This document shows positions 1 through 8,202 of a stretch of DNA of 64,000 nucleotides, one piece after another. The notes under the pieces were generated by a model that saw only the letters and a list, made by a program, of their open reading frames with translations, was not told where the DNA came from and did no database searches. The stretch is taken from assembly GCA_963751835.1 (NCBI GenBank), contig CAVVWD010000003.1, positions 1 through 64,000 on the forward strand, given 5' to 3'. Numbering within the stretch: position 1 is the stretch's first letter; each line of letters begins with the position of its first letter. A program made the position numbers and the translations under genes. The stretch is from JACVRW01 sp963751835 (lineage in GTDB: Bacteria > Actinomycetota > Thermoleophilia > Solirubrobacterales > Thermoleophilaceae).

Positions 1-744
1 GTCCAGGGAGGCCTCGAGCGCCGAGCCGAGATGGACGTTGTTGAGCGCGAGGCCGACCTGCCGGGCGAGCGCGGCCAGCACCTGTTCCTCCTCGTCGGAG
101 AAGGGCACCTCCTGCGGGCGCTCTACCACGATGAGGCCGAGCAGCTCGCCCGAGTGAGTGATCGGTGCGGCTCGGAGTGCCGCCTCTTCGCGCTCGGCCA
201 GCACCCGGGGCAGCCATATGCTCAGCCACGCGGAGCCCGGCACGCCCGCGCGCGCGACGACCGCTTCCTCCGCGGGCGTGAGGATCAGGCTTGCCCGACC
301 GACGTCGGGGTCGGAGGCGGACCGCTCGAGCAGCCCGCCCGATCCCGTCCAGACCTCGGCCGCCTCCAGTACCAGCGTCTTTCGGAGCGACTCGGCGAGC
401 TGGAGGAGCAGCTCGTCGAGTGGGAGCGTGCTCGACAGCCGGCTGCCGAATGTGCGAAGGGCCTCGCCGGGCGAATCGCGCTTGGGGCCCGCGAGCCGGT
501 CCGCGAGGCCGGACAGCCCCCCGCGGAGCGGCTGGTAGAGCAGGGCTGCAACCGCGGCCGCGGCCATTGAGAATCCGGGCAGCGTCTTCTCGTCGGAGGT
601 CGGGACGCGGCCGATGCCGATCACGACGACCAGGTAGACGACCAGAACCAGGCCGGCCAGGCCGGCGAGGTGGATCGCCGGTCCGACCAGCGCCTCGAGA
701 CGGCGCCGCATCTTGAGCGGGCGGTGTTGCCGCGCGACGGCCAT
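1..744 (-). CDS. GAF-domain sensor protein, probable histidine kinase (partial, C-terminus outside window)
   Basis: The reading frame stays open for 248 codons from an ATG at 744 to the window edge, so only the N-terminal part is seen. Residues about 20-45 form a hydrophobic segment (LAGLAGLVLVVYLVVVIGI) and a second weaker one follows near 60. Residues about 100-240 look like a GAF domain, ending in the typical GAF helix (FSDEEEQVLAALARQVGLAL). Membrane segments followed by GAF suggest a sensor histidine kinase of the NarL/LuxR-partner type, but the catalytic part is not in the window, so this is inference. The start lies one base after the stop of the upstream permease gene, so the two are probably translationally coupled. 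Confidence 0.72.
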   Translation of the reverse strand, partial: MAVARQHRPLKMRRRLEALVGPAIHLAGLAGLVLVVYLVVVIGIGRVPTSDEKTLPGFSMAAAAVAALLYQPLRGGLSGLADRLAGPKRDSPGEALRTFGSRLSSTLPLDELLLQLAESLRKTLVLEAAEVWTGSGGLLERSASDPDVGRASLILTPAEEAVVARAGVPGSAWLSIWLPRVLAEREEAALRAAPITHSGELLGLIVVERPQEVPFSDEEEQVLAALARQVGLALNNVHLGSALEASLD

Positions 745-745
745 C

Positions 746-3151
746 TCACTCCGCCCTCAGCACGAGCGCCGGCCGGGTTCGGGCCGCGGTCTGGGCGGGG
801 AGCGCAGCGATCAGGTTGGCGAGGAGGATCGTCGCCGGCACGACCAGGGCGCTGAGCCCGATCGGCGTGACCGCCTCCGGCACCACGCCCAGGTCGTCGG
901 CGAACACGTTCCAGGCGAAGCGGCCGACTCCGATCCCGAGCGGCAGGCCGACGAGGAGCCCGATGGCCGCGATCGTCGTCGCCTGGGAGGCGACGGCGGC
1001 GATGACCTGTGGGCGCGTGAAGCCGAGCGTTTTGAGGACCGCGAGGTCGCGCCGGCGGCGCCGGATGGAGGTGACGAGGGCGTGCGCGAGCGCGGCGGCC
1101 GCCGCCGCGGTGAACACCGCGGCGATGAGCAGCGGCAGCACCTCGACGCCGCCGAAGTCCCCGACGTCGGTGGGTCTCACCGCGATACTGGGCCCGTCGA
1201 AGAGCACGCTGAGTCGACGGAGCGCGGCGTCGCGATCAGCGCCCGGGGCGATGTGCGCCTGAATCACCGGGGCGGTCGCCTCGGGCTGGATCCGCCTGAG
1301 ATCCCGGAAGCTGAACGCCGCGCCTTCGCCGACCTTGTTCCACTTCGTCGACGGGAGGACGCCCCGTCCGACGATCCGCAGCCGCACGGCCCGCGACCCG
1401 CTGTGCACCGCAACGCTGTGGCCAATGCGCAGGTCGAGCGCGCCGAGGGTCTTCGTTCCCAGCAGGACCTCGCCGGGGCCGCGCGGCGCGCGACCGTCGA
1501 GCACAGTCGGCGCGGACGAGCCCTTGAGATCGTCGATCGCACGCGCACCGACGTCCCGCCCGCCGATCTCGACCGATGCCACGGTCCCGACCCCAACGTC
1601 ACTGAACGCCGGGTCGCCGCGGATGCGACGCAGCGTCGCGGAGTCGATCGACGGCCCGCCGAAGCCCGTCTCGAAGTCCCATGTCTGGCCGTAGAGCCGC
1701 GGGGTCTCGAGCAGGTGCTGGAGGCTGGCCGCGAACGTCAGCGCGGCCGCGCTGACGCCGACCGCCAGGATGGCGGCCACCAGCGTCGCCCGCACGGGAA
1801 CCGGAGACAGTCGTGCTGGGCGCGCGAGCGCCATGCGCACGCCCGCCACGACCGACGGTGGCCAACCGGCGCGCGCGAGCGCCGACGCCAGCGCACCGCT
1901 CCCCCTCGCCTCGCCGGGACGCGGCGCAACGCCGGCCGCACGGGCAGCGCGTGCCGCCGCCAGCGATCCCATCACGAGGATGGCGACAAGCACAACGGCT
2001 GCGCCGACGACGATCGCAGATGCGCGGAACTCGAAGCCCGGATCCGGCTCCAGCTCGCGCGCTCGGCCCACCGGGGCGAGGGGCGACAGGACGAAGGCCG
2101 CCAGCACGGTCAGCACGGCCGCCGGCACGGCGACCACCGCGGCCCGCGCGGTGCCGAGCGCCACGAGCTGCGCGCGTGTCATCCCGAGCGCGCGAAGGGT
2201 CGGGTGGGCCGCTGACTCGAGCAGGGCCTGGCGGAACAGGGCCTGGCTGAACAGCAGGAGCGCCGCCGCCGCGCCGAACCCGCTGAGGAGCCGCAGCGCC
2301 TGAGCCTGGAGGTCGATCGAACGCTCGACCTTCGGCAGGCTGTCGCTCGGGTCGAAGACAAGGAAGTTGCGCCCGCCGGCGATTCGCTCGACCCCCGCCT
2401 TGAACGCGGGCAGGTCTTGCCCCGGCCGCTTCAGCCGGACGAGCAGCTCCTCAAGCCACGACCCGAGCCTGCGGCCGCCGTAGGCGCGATAGAAGGCGGG
2501 GCTCAGGTGCAGGTAGCCGGAGTCGATGTCCGATTTCCAGTGGGCCGCGACGCCGACTATCCGCACGCGTGCGAGCGGACCCACCCGCTGGGCCCCCGGA
2601 TCGCCCGAGCTGCGGAACTCCTGGCCGCTCCAGAGCGTGTGGCGGCTGAAGAAGCGCATGGTCGTGACGTCGCCGAGGCTCAGACCGAGGTAGCGGATCG
2701 ACCTGCTGTCCGCGAGCGCCTCGTTCGGCCGCGACGGATTCGGCAGCCGGCCGTGCAGGAGCTTCGGGCGGTCGATCGTGGCGACGCGGCGGCCGTCGCT
2801 CGGGACCTGGACCTCGAGCGAGCCCGGCCCCAACGGGTAGAGCGGGCGACCCGAACGGCTGCGAGCGATGTACGCGAGGAGGAGGCGGCGCTGCGACGCC
2901 GCGACCTGGGGCAGTCGAGCGATCCGGTCGAGGTCGAGGCTCTCGTCGCCGACGACGATTCCCCGGGCCACGTAGACGTCGGCGGCGTTCACGGCGACGA
3001 GGAAGCGGCCGAATGCGGTTGCCGTGCGCTGCGACGCCGCCACCATCGCCACCAGCAGCCCGCCCGCGAGGCCGGCGGCCAGAGCGAGTATCAGCCACGC
3101 CCGCCAGCGCGAGCGCAGCTCGGCGCGGAAGCGGATCCGGATGGCGCCCAT
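746..3151 (-). CDS. ABC transporter permease, FtsX/MacB family
   Basis: This 801-residue integral membrane protein has the layout of an FtsX-like double permease: an N-terminal membrane helix at about 15-40, a large extracytoplasmic region, a central group of helices (about 285-405), a second extracytoplasmic region and three C-terminal helices (about 665-790) ending in a basic tail. Such proteins pair with a MacB/LolD-type ATPase and move lipids or peptides, or act as mechanotransmitters. Its ATPase partner lies 3 bases upstream (3155-3887), and a sensor kinase starts immediately downstream, so a sensing or export role is plausible. The substrate cannot be told from sequence. Start ATG at 3151. 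Confidence 0.85.
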   Translation of the reverse strand: MGAIRIRFRAELRSRWRAWLILALAAGLAGGLLVAMVAASQRTATAFGRFLVAVNAADVYVARGIVVGDESLDLDRIARLPQVAASQRRLLLAYIARSRSGRPLYPLGPGSLEVQVPSDGRRVATIDRPKLLHGRLPNPSRPNEALADSRSIRYLGLSLGDVTTMRFFSRHTLWSGQEFRSSGDPGAQRVGPLARVRIVGVAAHWKSDIDSGYLHLSPAFYRAYGGRRLGSWLEELLVRLKRPGQDLPAFKAGVERIAGGRNFLVFDPSDSLPKVERSIDLQAQALRLLSGFGAAAALLLFSQALFRQALLESAAHPTLRALGMTRAQLVALGTARAAVVAVPAAVLTVLAAFVLSPLAPVGRARELEPDPGFEFRASAIVVGAAVVLVAILVMGSLAAARAARAAGVAPRPGEARGSGALASALARAGWPPSVVAGVRMALARPARLSPVPVRATLVAAILAVGVSAAALTFAASLQHLLETPRLYGQTWDFETGFGGPSIDSATLRRIRGDPAFSDVGVGTVASVEIGGRDVGARAIDDLKGSSAPTVLDGRAPRGPGEVLLGTKTLGALDLRIGHSVAVHSGSRAVRLRIVGRGVLPSTKWNKVGEGAAFSFRDLRRIQPEATAPVIQAHIAPGADRDAALRRLSVLFDGPSIAVRPTDVGDFGGVEVLPLLIAAVFTAAAAAALAHALVTSIRRRRRDLAVLKTLGFTRPQVIAAVASQATTIAAIGLLVGLPLGIGVGRFAWNVFADDLGVVPEAVTPIGLSALVVPATILLANLIAALPAQTAARTRPALVLRAE

Positions 3152-3154
3152 ATG

Positions 3155-3887
3155 TCACCGCCTGGCGGTCGCCCGCGCGGACAGCGCGCTGCGCCCCCCG
3201 GCTTCCTCGTCGGGGAGGCGCCCATCCCTCATCGCGACGATCCGCTCCGCCGCGTCGGCCACCCCCTGGTCGTGTGTGACGAGCAGGATCGTCTGGCCGT
3301 CGGCGTGCAGCCGGCGGAACAGCTCGAGCACCTCGAGCCCGCCCTCGGAGTCGAGCGCACCGGTCGGCTCGTCGGCAAGGATGAGCGTCGGCTCGTTCGC
3401 GAGCGCCCGCGCGATCGCGAGCCGCTGGCGCTGCCCGCCCGACAGGACGCCGGGCATGTCGGGCGCCTTGTCGCCCAGACCGAGGAGGTCGAGCAGGTCA
3501 CGCGCCCTCGTCTCCGCCCGCCGTCGTGAGGCGCCCGCGATCGCCGCCGGCAGCGCCACGTTATCCAGGACGCTCATTTCCTCGAGCAGGTTGAAGAACT
3601 GGAAGACGATCCCGATGTGCGCGCGTCGGATGCGGGCGCAGCTCGTTCTCGTCCCTATCGGTGAGCGGAATCCCGGCGAGCACGATCTCGCCATCGCTCG
3701 GCGAATCGAGGCCGGCGACGAGGTTGAGCAGAGTGGACTTGCCGCAACCGGAGGGACCCATGATCGCGACGAACTCGCCCGTCTCGACCGTGAGGTCAAC
3801 GCCGCGAAGCGCGCGGACCGGGATGCCCTCCGACTCGAAGGTCTTGCGAAGCCGCCGGGTCCGCAACACTTCGCCTGCGAGTCTCAC
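3155..3887 (-). pseudogene. ABC transporter ATP-binding protein (MacB/LolD type), single-base frameshift
   Basis: Two overlapping frames together give one complete ATPase of about 243 residues. The first frame starts at GTG 3887, preceded by GGAGG, and holds the Walker A motif GPSGCGKST. The second holds the Q-loop FQFFNLLEE, the signature LSGGQRQR, Walker B LILADEPTGALDSE and the switch histidine LLVTHD. The frames join if one base is removed from the GGG run at 3634-3636, giving ELRRIRRAHIGIVFQ. All catalytic motifs survive, so the gene is either recently broken or correct with a homopolymer sequencing error. The FtsX-type permease follows at once and needs this ATPase, which favours an error, though this is not proven. 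Confidence 0.85.
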
Positions 3888-4181
3888 CGCTCCAATCCTC
3901 CGTCCGGCCCGGGACGTCCTGGCGTCGGAGACCGCTGTCAAGGCGCCGCAGGCCAACTAGTGGCACGCCCGCGAACGGGCATAGGAACATTTCGAACCCT
4001 CGCGCCACTCGTGTCAAGGGCGCCAGCCTCCCGGCTTGAGCCGTGCTGGCCCGTCCCGGCCACCACCGGCGGAAGACACCTGGCTCCACGATTGCCGCGC
4101 ACGCCGCCCGACCTTAGCTTGGCCCGACGGCACCGAGACCGCACAGGGCGGACTCGCAGGCCGCAAAGGAAGGGGCTTCCC
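3888..4181. other. Divergent intergenic region between ABC operon and secreted-protein gene
   Basis: About 290 bases without a supportable gene. The region must hold the promoters of the ABC/sensor operon (minus) and of the small secreted protein gene (plus). The only structure noted is a short hairpin at 3967-3980 (GCCCG, loop CGAA, CGGGC). No clear -35/-10 pair was recognised. A purine-rich ribosome binding site (AAAGGAAGGGG) precedes the gene at 4182. Confidence 0.4.
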
Positions 4182-4532
4182 ATGAAGTCGAGAACACACA
4201 AGTCGACCGTCGCGACGCTTGCAGCGGTCGCACTACTTGCGCTTCCAGCCGTCGCCAGCGGCGCGACCGACTACAGCCAGAACGCGGCGACCGGCGACTA
4301 CGCGCACGGTCCGCTGCCGCCGTCAGGGCCGGCCAAGGACTACAGCGAGAACGGGGCGACCGGCGACTATGCCCCAGCCGAGACCCCGTCGGTCAAGGTC
4401 GTCACGGTCGCTGACGACGCCGGCTTCGCCTGGGACGACGGCGCCGTCGGCGCCGGCGTCGCGCTCGCCCTGATCGCGCTCGGGGCAACGGCGCTCATCC
4501 GGCGTCGACGCATCGCCTCGCCGGCGACGTAG
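4182..4532 (+). CDS. Small secreted or membrane-anchored protein with two ATGDYA repeats
   Basis: A 116-residue protein starting at ATG 4182 with a strong Shine-Dalgarno sequence. It has a signal peptide (residues about 1-28, ending near AVASGA) followed by two similar units, DYSQNAATGDYAHG and DYSENGATGDYAPA, separated by a proline-rich linker. A C-terminal hydrophobic helix (about 90-108) and a basic tail RRRR suggest membrane anchoring. No enzymatic family was recognised. The duplicated tyrosine/aspartate-rich motif points to a binding or structural role at the cell surface, but this is a guess. A secreted cupin gene follows in the same direction. Confidence 0.68.
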   Translation: MKSRTHKSTVATLAAVALLALPAVASGATDYSQNAATGDYAHGPLPPSGPAKDYSENGATGDYAPAETPSVKVVTVADDAGFAWDDGAVGAGVALALIALGATALIRRRRIASPAT

Positions 4533-4616
4533 GTGGGCGGCCACGAACACACCCCCACGGCCGAGGCTGGGCAGCGCACGACCGCACCCGGCGCCACCAC
4601 GAGAAAGGAGGAAGCC

Positions 4617-4649
4617 ATGACACGAGCCGAGCAAAGGAGGAACCCATGA
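4617..4649 (+). CDS. Possible 10-codon leader peptide overlapping the cupin start
   Basis: A minimal reading frame encoding MTRAEQRRNP has its own Shine-Dalgarno (AAAGGAGG) and ends in TGA that overlaps the ATG of the next gene (ATGA). The second ribosome binding site, AAAGGAGG, lies inside the mini-frame and encodes part of it. The arrangement looks like a translational-coupling leader or a duplicated initiation region. There is no evidence that the peptide itself has a function. Confidence 0.35.
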   Translation: MTRAEQRRNP

Positions 4650-5212
4650 AGAGATCGCGCATATTCGCAATCGCCTGCGTGGCCACCGTCTGCGGCGCCG
4701 GGGCTGCATTCGCTGCGCACGTAAGCGAGGTCGATCCAGCGACCGTGCCGACCGGCGCGCTGGTCGCGCATAACGCGGTCGACGGCATTCGAATCTCCTC
4801 GATCGCGCGAGCGGTCGACGATGGCAAGGCCGATGTCTTCGTCACGCACGCCCGCTTCGCGCCAGGCCAGGACACCGGTTGGCATACCCACCCCGGACCC
4901 GTCTTCGTCCAGGTCGTCAAGGGATCGCTCACGTACCAGGATGCCCGGCACGGCGACTGCCCGGAGGTGACATACAAGGCGGGGCAGGGGTTCTTCGATC
5001 GCGGGCACGGCCACGTCCATCGCGCCGTCGCCGGAGCATCGGGGGCGGAGTTCTACCCGGTCTTCGTGCTGCCGCCTGGTTCCGCGGCCCACATCATCCC
5101 CGCCACGGCGCCCGAGGAGTGCACCGCCGAAGGCGAGGGCGATGAGGACCCAGACAACCACGACGACTCAGATGACGGCGACGACGAGCGGGATGATGCG
5201 GAGGACGATTAG
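4646..5212 (+). CDS. Secreted cupin-domain protein with acidic C-terminal tail
   Basis: A 188-residue protein with an N-terminal signal peptide (residues about 1-24, cleavage near AAFAAH). Residues about 60-150 match a cupin barrel, with the first metal-binding motif visible as GWHTHPGPVFVQVVKGS and a second histidine cluster as DRGHGHVHRA. The last 30 residues are almost entirely Asp/Glu/His, a possible calcium- or metal-binding tail. Cupins of this type bind a metal ion and small ligands; no specific reaction can be assigned. A tandem ribosome binding site and mini-frame precede it, and a strong hairpin follows 59 bases after the stop. Confidence 0.75.
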   Translation: MKRSRIFAIACVATVCGAGAAFAAHVSEVDPATVPTGALVAHNAVDGIRISSIARAVDDGKADVFVTHARFAPGQDTGWHTHPGPVFVQVVKGSLTYQDARHGDCPEVTYKAGQGFFDRGHGHVHRAVAGASGAEFYPVFVLPPGSAAHIIPATAPEECTAEGEGDEDPDNHDDSDDGDDERDDAEDD

Positions 5213-5919
5213 CCCGCGCGAAACCCACGTAGTCGCGACACCTGAGATCGATGGAGACACCGTGGACCCGGACGCCCCGGCCAGTCGGCCGGGGCGTCCC
5301 TCGGCGGTGGCGAGCGCGATGTGCCGTCTCGGAACTGTCGACGGACGACTACATCGGCTCCGCAATCGGCGTAGGCCCAGTCTGACTCCCAGGAAACGGA
5401 CGTGGGCGACGCTGGGGAGGGGTGCGTTCTCGCGTCTGTCGCAGCTCTTAGCAACTGAGCCTGCGCGCCGTCTAGCGCCGGGTCGCCTGCGCCTGTCGCG
5501 CAACGCGGTCGTCTTCGCGCGTTGATCGTCGGCGTGCGCGGACTGATTCGACGCTCGAATACTTCTCCTTTCGCGCAGATGGAGGCGTCTTCGATTACGC
5601 GGCGCCGGCTCCCGCTCGGGACGATTCCCGAGAGCGCTACCGCGGCCGGCATCGACTACTGCAACCGCAGAGGTAAGCGGGCGTGTGCTGACGCCCTCGC
5701 CGTGCTCCTCCCGCTCGTCCTAGGCGAGCGTGTCGGTGGCGCGCACGTGTATGCCTGTTCGCCCACGGGAGCAGGAGCGCTGGGTCACGTCCGAGAATTG
5801 TCCTTCTCGGACACGACCGATGATGTCCCGCAAGGGATCGTTCGGCGACAGACGAGGTCCAGCGACGGCACGACCGGCGGGTCACATTCGTGCTCGCGGC
5901 GCGCGGGTAGACTTCTTCG
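5213..5919. other. Gene-poor 0.7-kb interval
   Basis: Apart from the hairpin at 5271-5298, no coding region is convincing here. The open frames on both strands have atypical composition and no recognisable motif. A short imperfect palindrome, TTCGA-CGC-TCGAA (5547-5559), was noted. The promoter of the IclR regulator gene at 5920 must lie at the right end. This could be a decayed gene or a regulatory region; nothing decisive is visible. Confidence 0.4.
5271..5298 (+). terminator. Strong hairpin, likely terminator of the cupin gene
   Basis: A perfect 12-bp stem (GACGCCCCGGCC / GGCCGGGGCGTC) with a 4-base loop AGTC lies 59 bases past the cupin stop codon. There is no T-run after it, which is common for terminators in high-GC actinobacteria. 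It would work on either strand. Confidence 0.6.
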
Positions 5920-6594
5920 ATGCCCACTAGCGTCCGCAAGGCGGCCCTGGTGCTCGATCTGTTCTCAGTCGAGCGGCCGCATTGGGGGCCGACGGAGGTG
6001 GCGCACGAGCTGGGGATCGCCAAGTCGACCGCGCACGCGCTGCTGGGCGAGCTGACAAGCGTCGGGCTGACGGAGCGCTTGCGGTGCGGCCGCTACCGGC
6101 TCGGCTGGCGGACGCTGGGGCTGGCGCGGACGATGCTGGCCACGAGCGACCACCGCCACGTGATCACGCCGACCGCCCGCCGGCTGGCGAGCCATTTCGG
6201 CGAGACGGTCCACGTCACGGCGTGGGAGCGCGGCCGCGTCCTTTACGTCGCCAGCGAACGGCCGCCTGGCGGGGTGGCCGCGCCCGCCGGCCCTGTTGCC
6301 GCACAGCTGACGCCCCCCGGCACGGTGCTGCTCGCGGAGCGGGACGGCGAGACCGGCGGCGGGCTCGATTCCGACGAGGCCGAGCGCGTGCGCCGCCGCG
6401 GCTACGCGGTCGGGACTCAGCGGGCCCTCGAGCGGGTGGACTGCGCCGCCGCCCCGGTGCGCACCAGCGATGGGCCAGCGACCACGGCCCTGGCGCTGTG
6501 CGCCCCGCGCGACCGGTTTCAGGCGCGGCGTGACGAGTACGCGCGCGCCATCGCCGGCGCGGGCGAGCGCATCGCGCGATCCGTTCGGAGATAG
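5920..6594 (+). CDS. IclR-family transcriptional regulator
   Basis: A 224-residue protein with an N-terminal winged helix-turn-helix (residues about 1-65, including PTEVAHELGIAKSTAHALLGEL) and a C-terminal ligand-binding region containing the IclR-like segment YAVGTQRALERVDCAAAPV. IclR proteins are dimeric repressors or activators of catabolic genes. The effector domain is somewhat short for the family. Start ATG 5920. The next gene, a cupin 45 bases downstream in the same direction, is the natural first candidate for its target. Confidence 0.85.
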   Translation: MPTSVRKAALVLDLFSVERPHWGPTEVAHELGIAKSTAHALLGELTSVGLTERLRCGRYRLGWRTLGLARTMLATSDHRHVITPTARRLASHFGETVHVTAWERGRVLYVASERPPGGVAAPAGPVAAQLTPPGTVLLAERDGETGGGLDSDEAERVRRRGYAVGTQRALERVDCAAAPVRTSDGPATTALALCAPRDRFQARRDEYARAIAGAGERIARSVRR

Positions 6595-6639
6595 CGAACG
6601 GGCGTGGTCGTGGCCGCCGACCGGCGGCATCCTCGGCCC

Positions 6640-7161
6640 ATGACTATCGACAGCAGGACGGTCTCACGCGAAGAGGCCGTGACCACCAACCGCCGTTCGC
6701 CGCTCCACCGCGCCGCCGGAACCGGCACGACGTACCTGGGACCGGGCGATCTCTACCGGTTCCTGATCACCGGGGCCGAGACAGGGGGCGCCTACTTCGC
6801 GATGGAGGCGATCGTCCCGCCCGGCGGCGGCCCGCCGCCCCACATCCATCGCCACGAGGACGAGACGTTCTACATCGTCGAGGGCGAATGCGGCCTCCTC
6901 CTCGCTGAGGAATGGATCACCGCGGGCGTCGGCGACTTCGTCAACGTGCCGCGCGGCACGGTACACCGCTTCCAAAACCAGGGCACCGAGGCAATGCGCA
7001 TGATCCTGACCTTCACGCCGGCCGGCATCGAGAAGTTCTTCGAGGAGACGCTCGAGCGGACGCTGGACCCGACGGCGAACATCCCCGACAACGTCGACGC
7101 CGTCGCCACCCGCTACGCCGCGGCAGCACCCCGGTATGGGATGGAATTCCTCACAGATTAG
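6640..7161 (+). CDS. Cytoplasmic cupin-domain protein
   Basis: A single-domain cupin of about 173 residues. The first motif is visible as PPHIHRHEDETFYIVEGE, with the metal-binding His-X-His and Glu, and the second as PRGTVHRFQN. No signal peptide is present. Such small cupins include quercetinase-like dioxygenases and many proteins of unknown substrate. The ATG at 6640 is chosen; a GTG at 6604 (12 codons earlier) and a GTG at 6679 are alternatives. It directly follows the IclR regulator gene. The 287 bases after it, up to 7448, contain only a weak 57-codon frame from GTG 7172 that could not be supported. Confidence 0.78.
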   Translation: MTIDSRTVSREEAVTTNRRSPLHRAAGTGTTYLGPGDLYRFLITGAETGGAYFAMEAIVPPGGGPPPHIHRHEDETFYIVEGECGLLLAEEWITAGVGDFVNVPRGTVHRFQNQGTEAMRMILTFTPAGIEKFFEETLERTLDPTANIPDNVDAVATRYAAAAPRYGMEFLTD

Positions 7162-7448
7162 GAGGGCGTCTCGTGCGCATCAATCGCGCTGACACCCGGA
7201 GCGGTTCGGCGAGGGATCGAGCAATCGCCCGCCTCGGTGACGGGAAAGAGCCCATGACCCTGGCGAGGGGACCCGTCACCAGCGCGGCCGTCGCAGCGAT
7301 CACAGTCGCCGCCGCGGCTCCGCGGCGTCGGCCAACTCGGTGACCAACTGAACGCCCGCGCGCCGTAGCGACGACGCGGTGTCCCGCCCAGCGGTTCAGG
7401 GACCCCACCACAGCGCCGCGGCGCGGCCTCCGGACAACGGGAGAGCGG

Positions 7449-7823
7449 ATGACCCGCACCACCAACAAGATCACCAGAAGCCTGGCGCCCGCGCTCGTCA
7501 TGGCAGCGCTGATTGCCCCCACCGCCGGGGCGTACCAGGACATCAGCTCCCAGGACATGCGCGACGTTGCCGAGCCGAGCGCGCCGGCGAGCGGCCGACA
7601 CGACCTGCGTTCACAGGATGCACTCGACGCGGCCCGCAGCCTGCCACCCGACCAGCTCGCCGCGGTGGCCGAGTGCCTGCGCTCTGGTGTAGAAGGGAGC
7701 GATGTCGGCCTCGTGTCAGGCGGCGTGCTCGACCTCGTACGGATCGGACTCGAACGAGTCGCCCTCTTCACTCCGCGCGGTACCAAGATCGAGCAGTCCC
7801 GCATCCCCGTCGGCACCAGATGA
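7449..7823 (+). CDS. Small secreted protein of unknown function
   Basis: A 124-residue protein starting at ATG 7449 with a classical signal peptide (basic start, hydrophobic core LAPALVMAALIAPTAGA, cleavage before YQD). The mature part contains two related short motifs, ISSQDMRD and LRSQDALDA. From memory, similar QD-R-S-x-D-A-x-D motifs occur in small secreted proteins of related actinobacteria, but no function is known. The rest has no recognised domain. A hairpin follows 25 bases downstream. Confidence 0.6.
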   Translation: MTRTTNKITRSLAPALVMAALIAPTAGAYQDISSQDMRDVAEPSAPASGRHDLRSQDALDAARSLPPDQLAAVAECLRSGVEGSDVGLVSGGVLDLVRIGLERVALFTPRGTKIEQSRIPVGTR

Positions 7824-8202
7824 GAGGACGAGCCAATCGGCTTGGGGCCCAGCACGGAGCAGCCACCAGGGCCGCTCCGTCGTGCTGGCACGCCCCCGAG
7901 TCGAGCGGCCCAGCCGCGATCACACGCCGCGTGACGTCAAGCTACTCGACCCGTAGCTCGCTCCTCCCTTGCGCGCAACGGAGCTGTCTCCGGGGGTCAC
8001 AACGAGGCACCTGCTGTGGACGACCGGCGAAAGTGATTGCCTAGCGTCGGCTCGCTATCGCAGCGCGACGAGCGGCGGTGCCGGAACAGCGCGCATGCGA
8101 GCAGATCCTGCTGGGGCCAGCCGGTTCCGCCTGCGCCGCGTGTTCGCAGAGGCTGGTTCCTGGTATTCCTCGAGGCCGGTAGCGGATGTACTGTCGTTGA
8201 CC
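7824..8202. other. Intergenic region of about 380 bases
   Basis: Besides the hairpin at 7849-7888 no feature is convincing. The frame of the next gene stays open back to an ATG near 7969, but the encoded extension is arginine-rich, precedes the hydrophobic signal segment and lacks family similarity, so it is treated as untranslated leader and promoter region. Confidence 0.4.
7849..7888 (+). terminator. Hairpin downstream of small secreted protein gene
   Basis: An imperfect stem-loop: inner arms ACGGAGC (7854-7860) and GCTCCGT (7874-7880), outer arms CCAGC and GCTGG with a small bulge on the right side. It lies 25 bases after the stop codon of the preceding gene and is a probable rho-independent-like terminator without a T-run. 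Confidence 0.5.

Noticed and set aside
713..2215. Long plus-strand open frame (500 codons) opposite the FtsX permease
   Set aside because: Arg/Asp/Gly-rich composition without any motif; it is the antisense shadow of a real gene in very GC-rich DNA.
5547..5559. Small palindrome TTCGA-CGC-TCGAA as a possible operator
   Set aside because: Five-base arms are expected by chance and the site is not near a gene start.
6604..6639. Upstream GTG start for the cytoplasmic cupin
   Set aside because: The extra 12 residues are basic and without similarity; the ATG at 6640 is simpler, though not proven.
7172..7343. 57-codon frame from GTG after the cupin gene
   Set aside because: It has no domain, no clear signal peptide and atypical composition; could not be supported as a gene.
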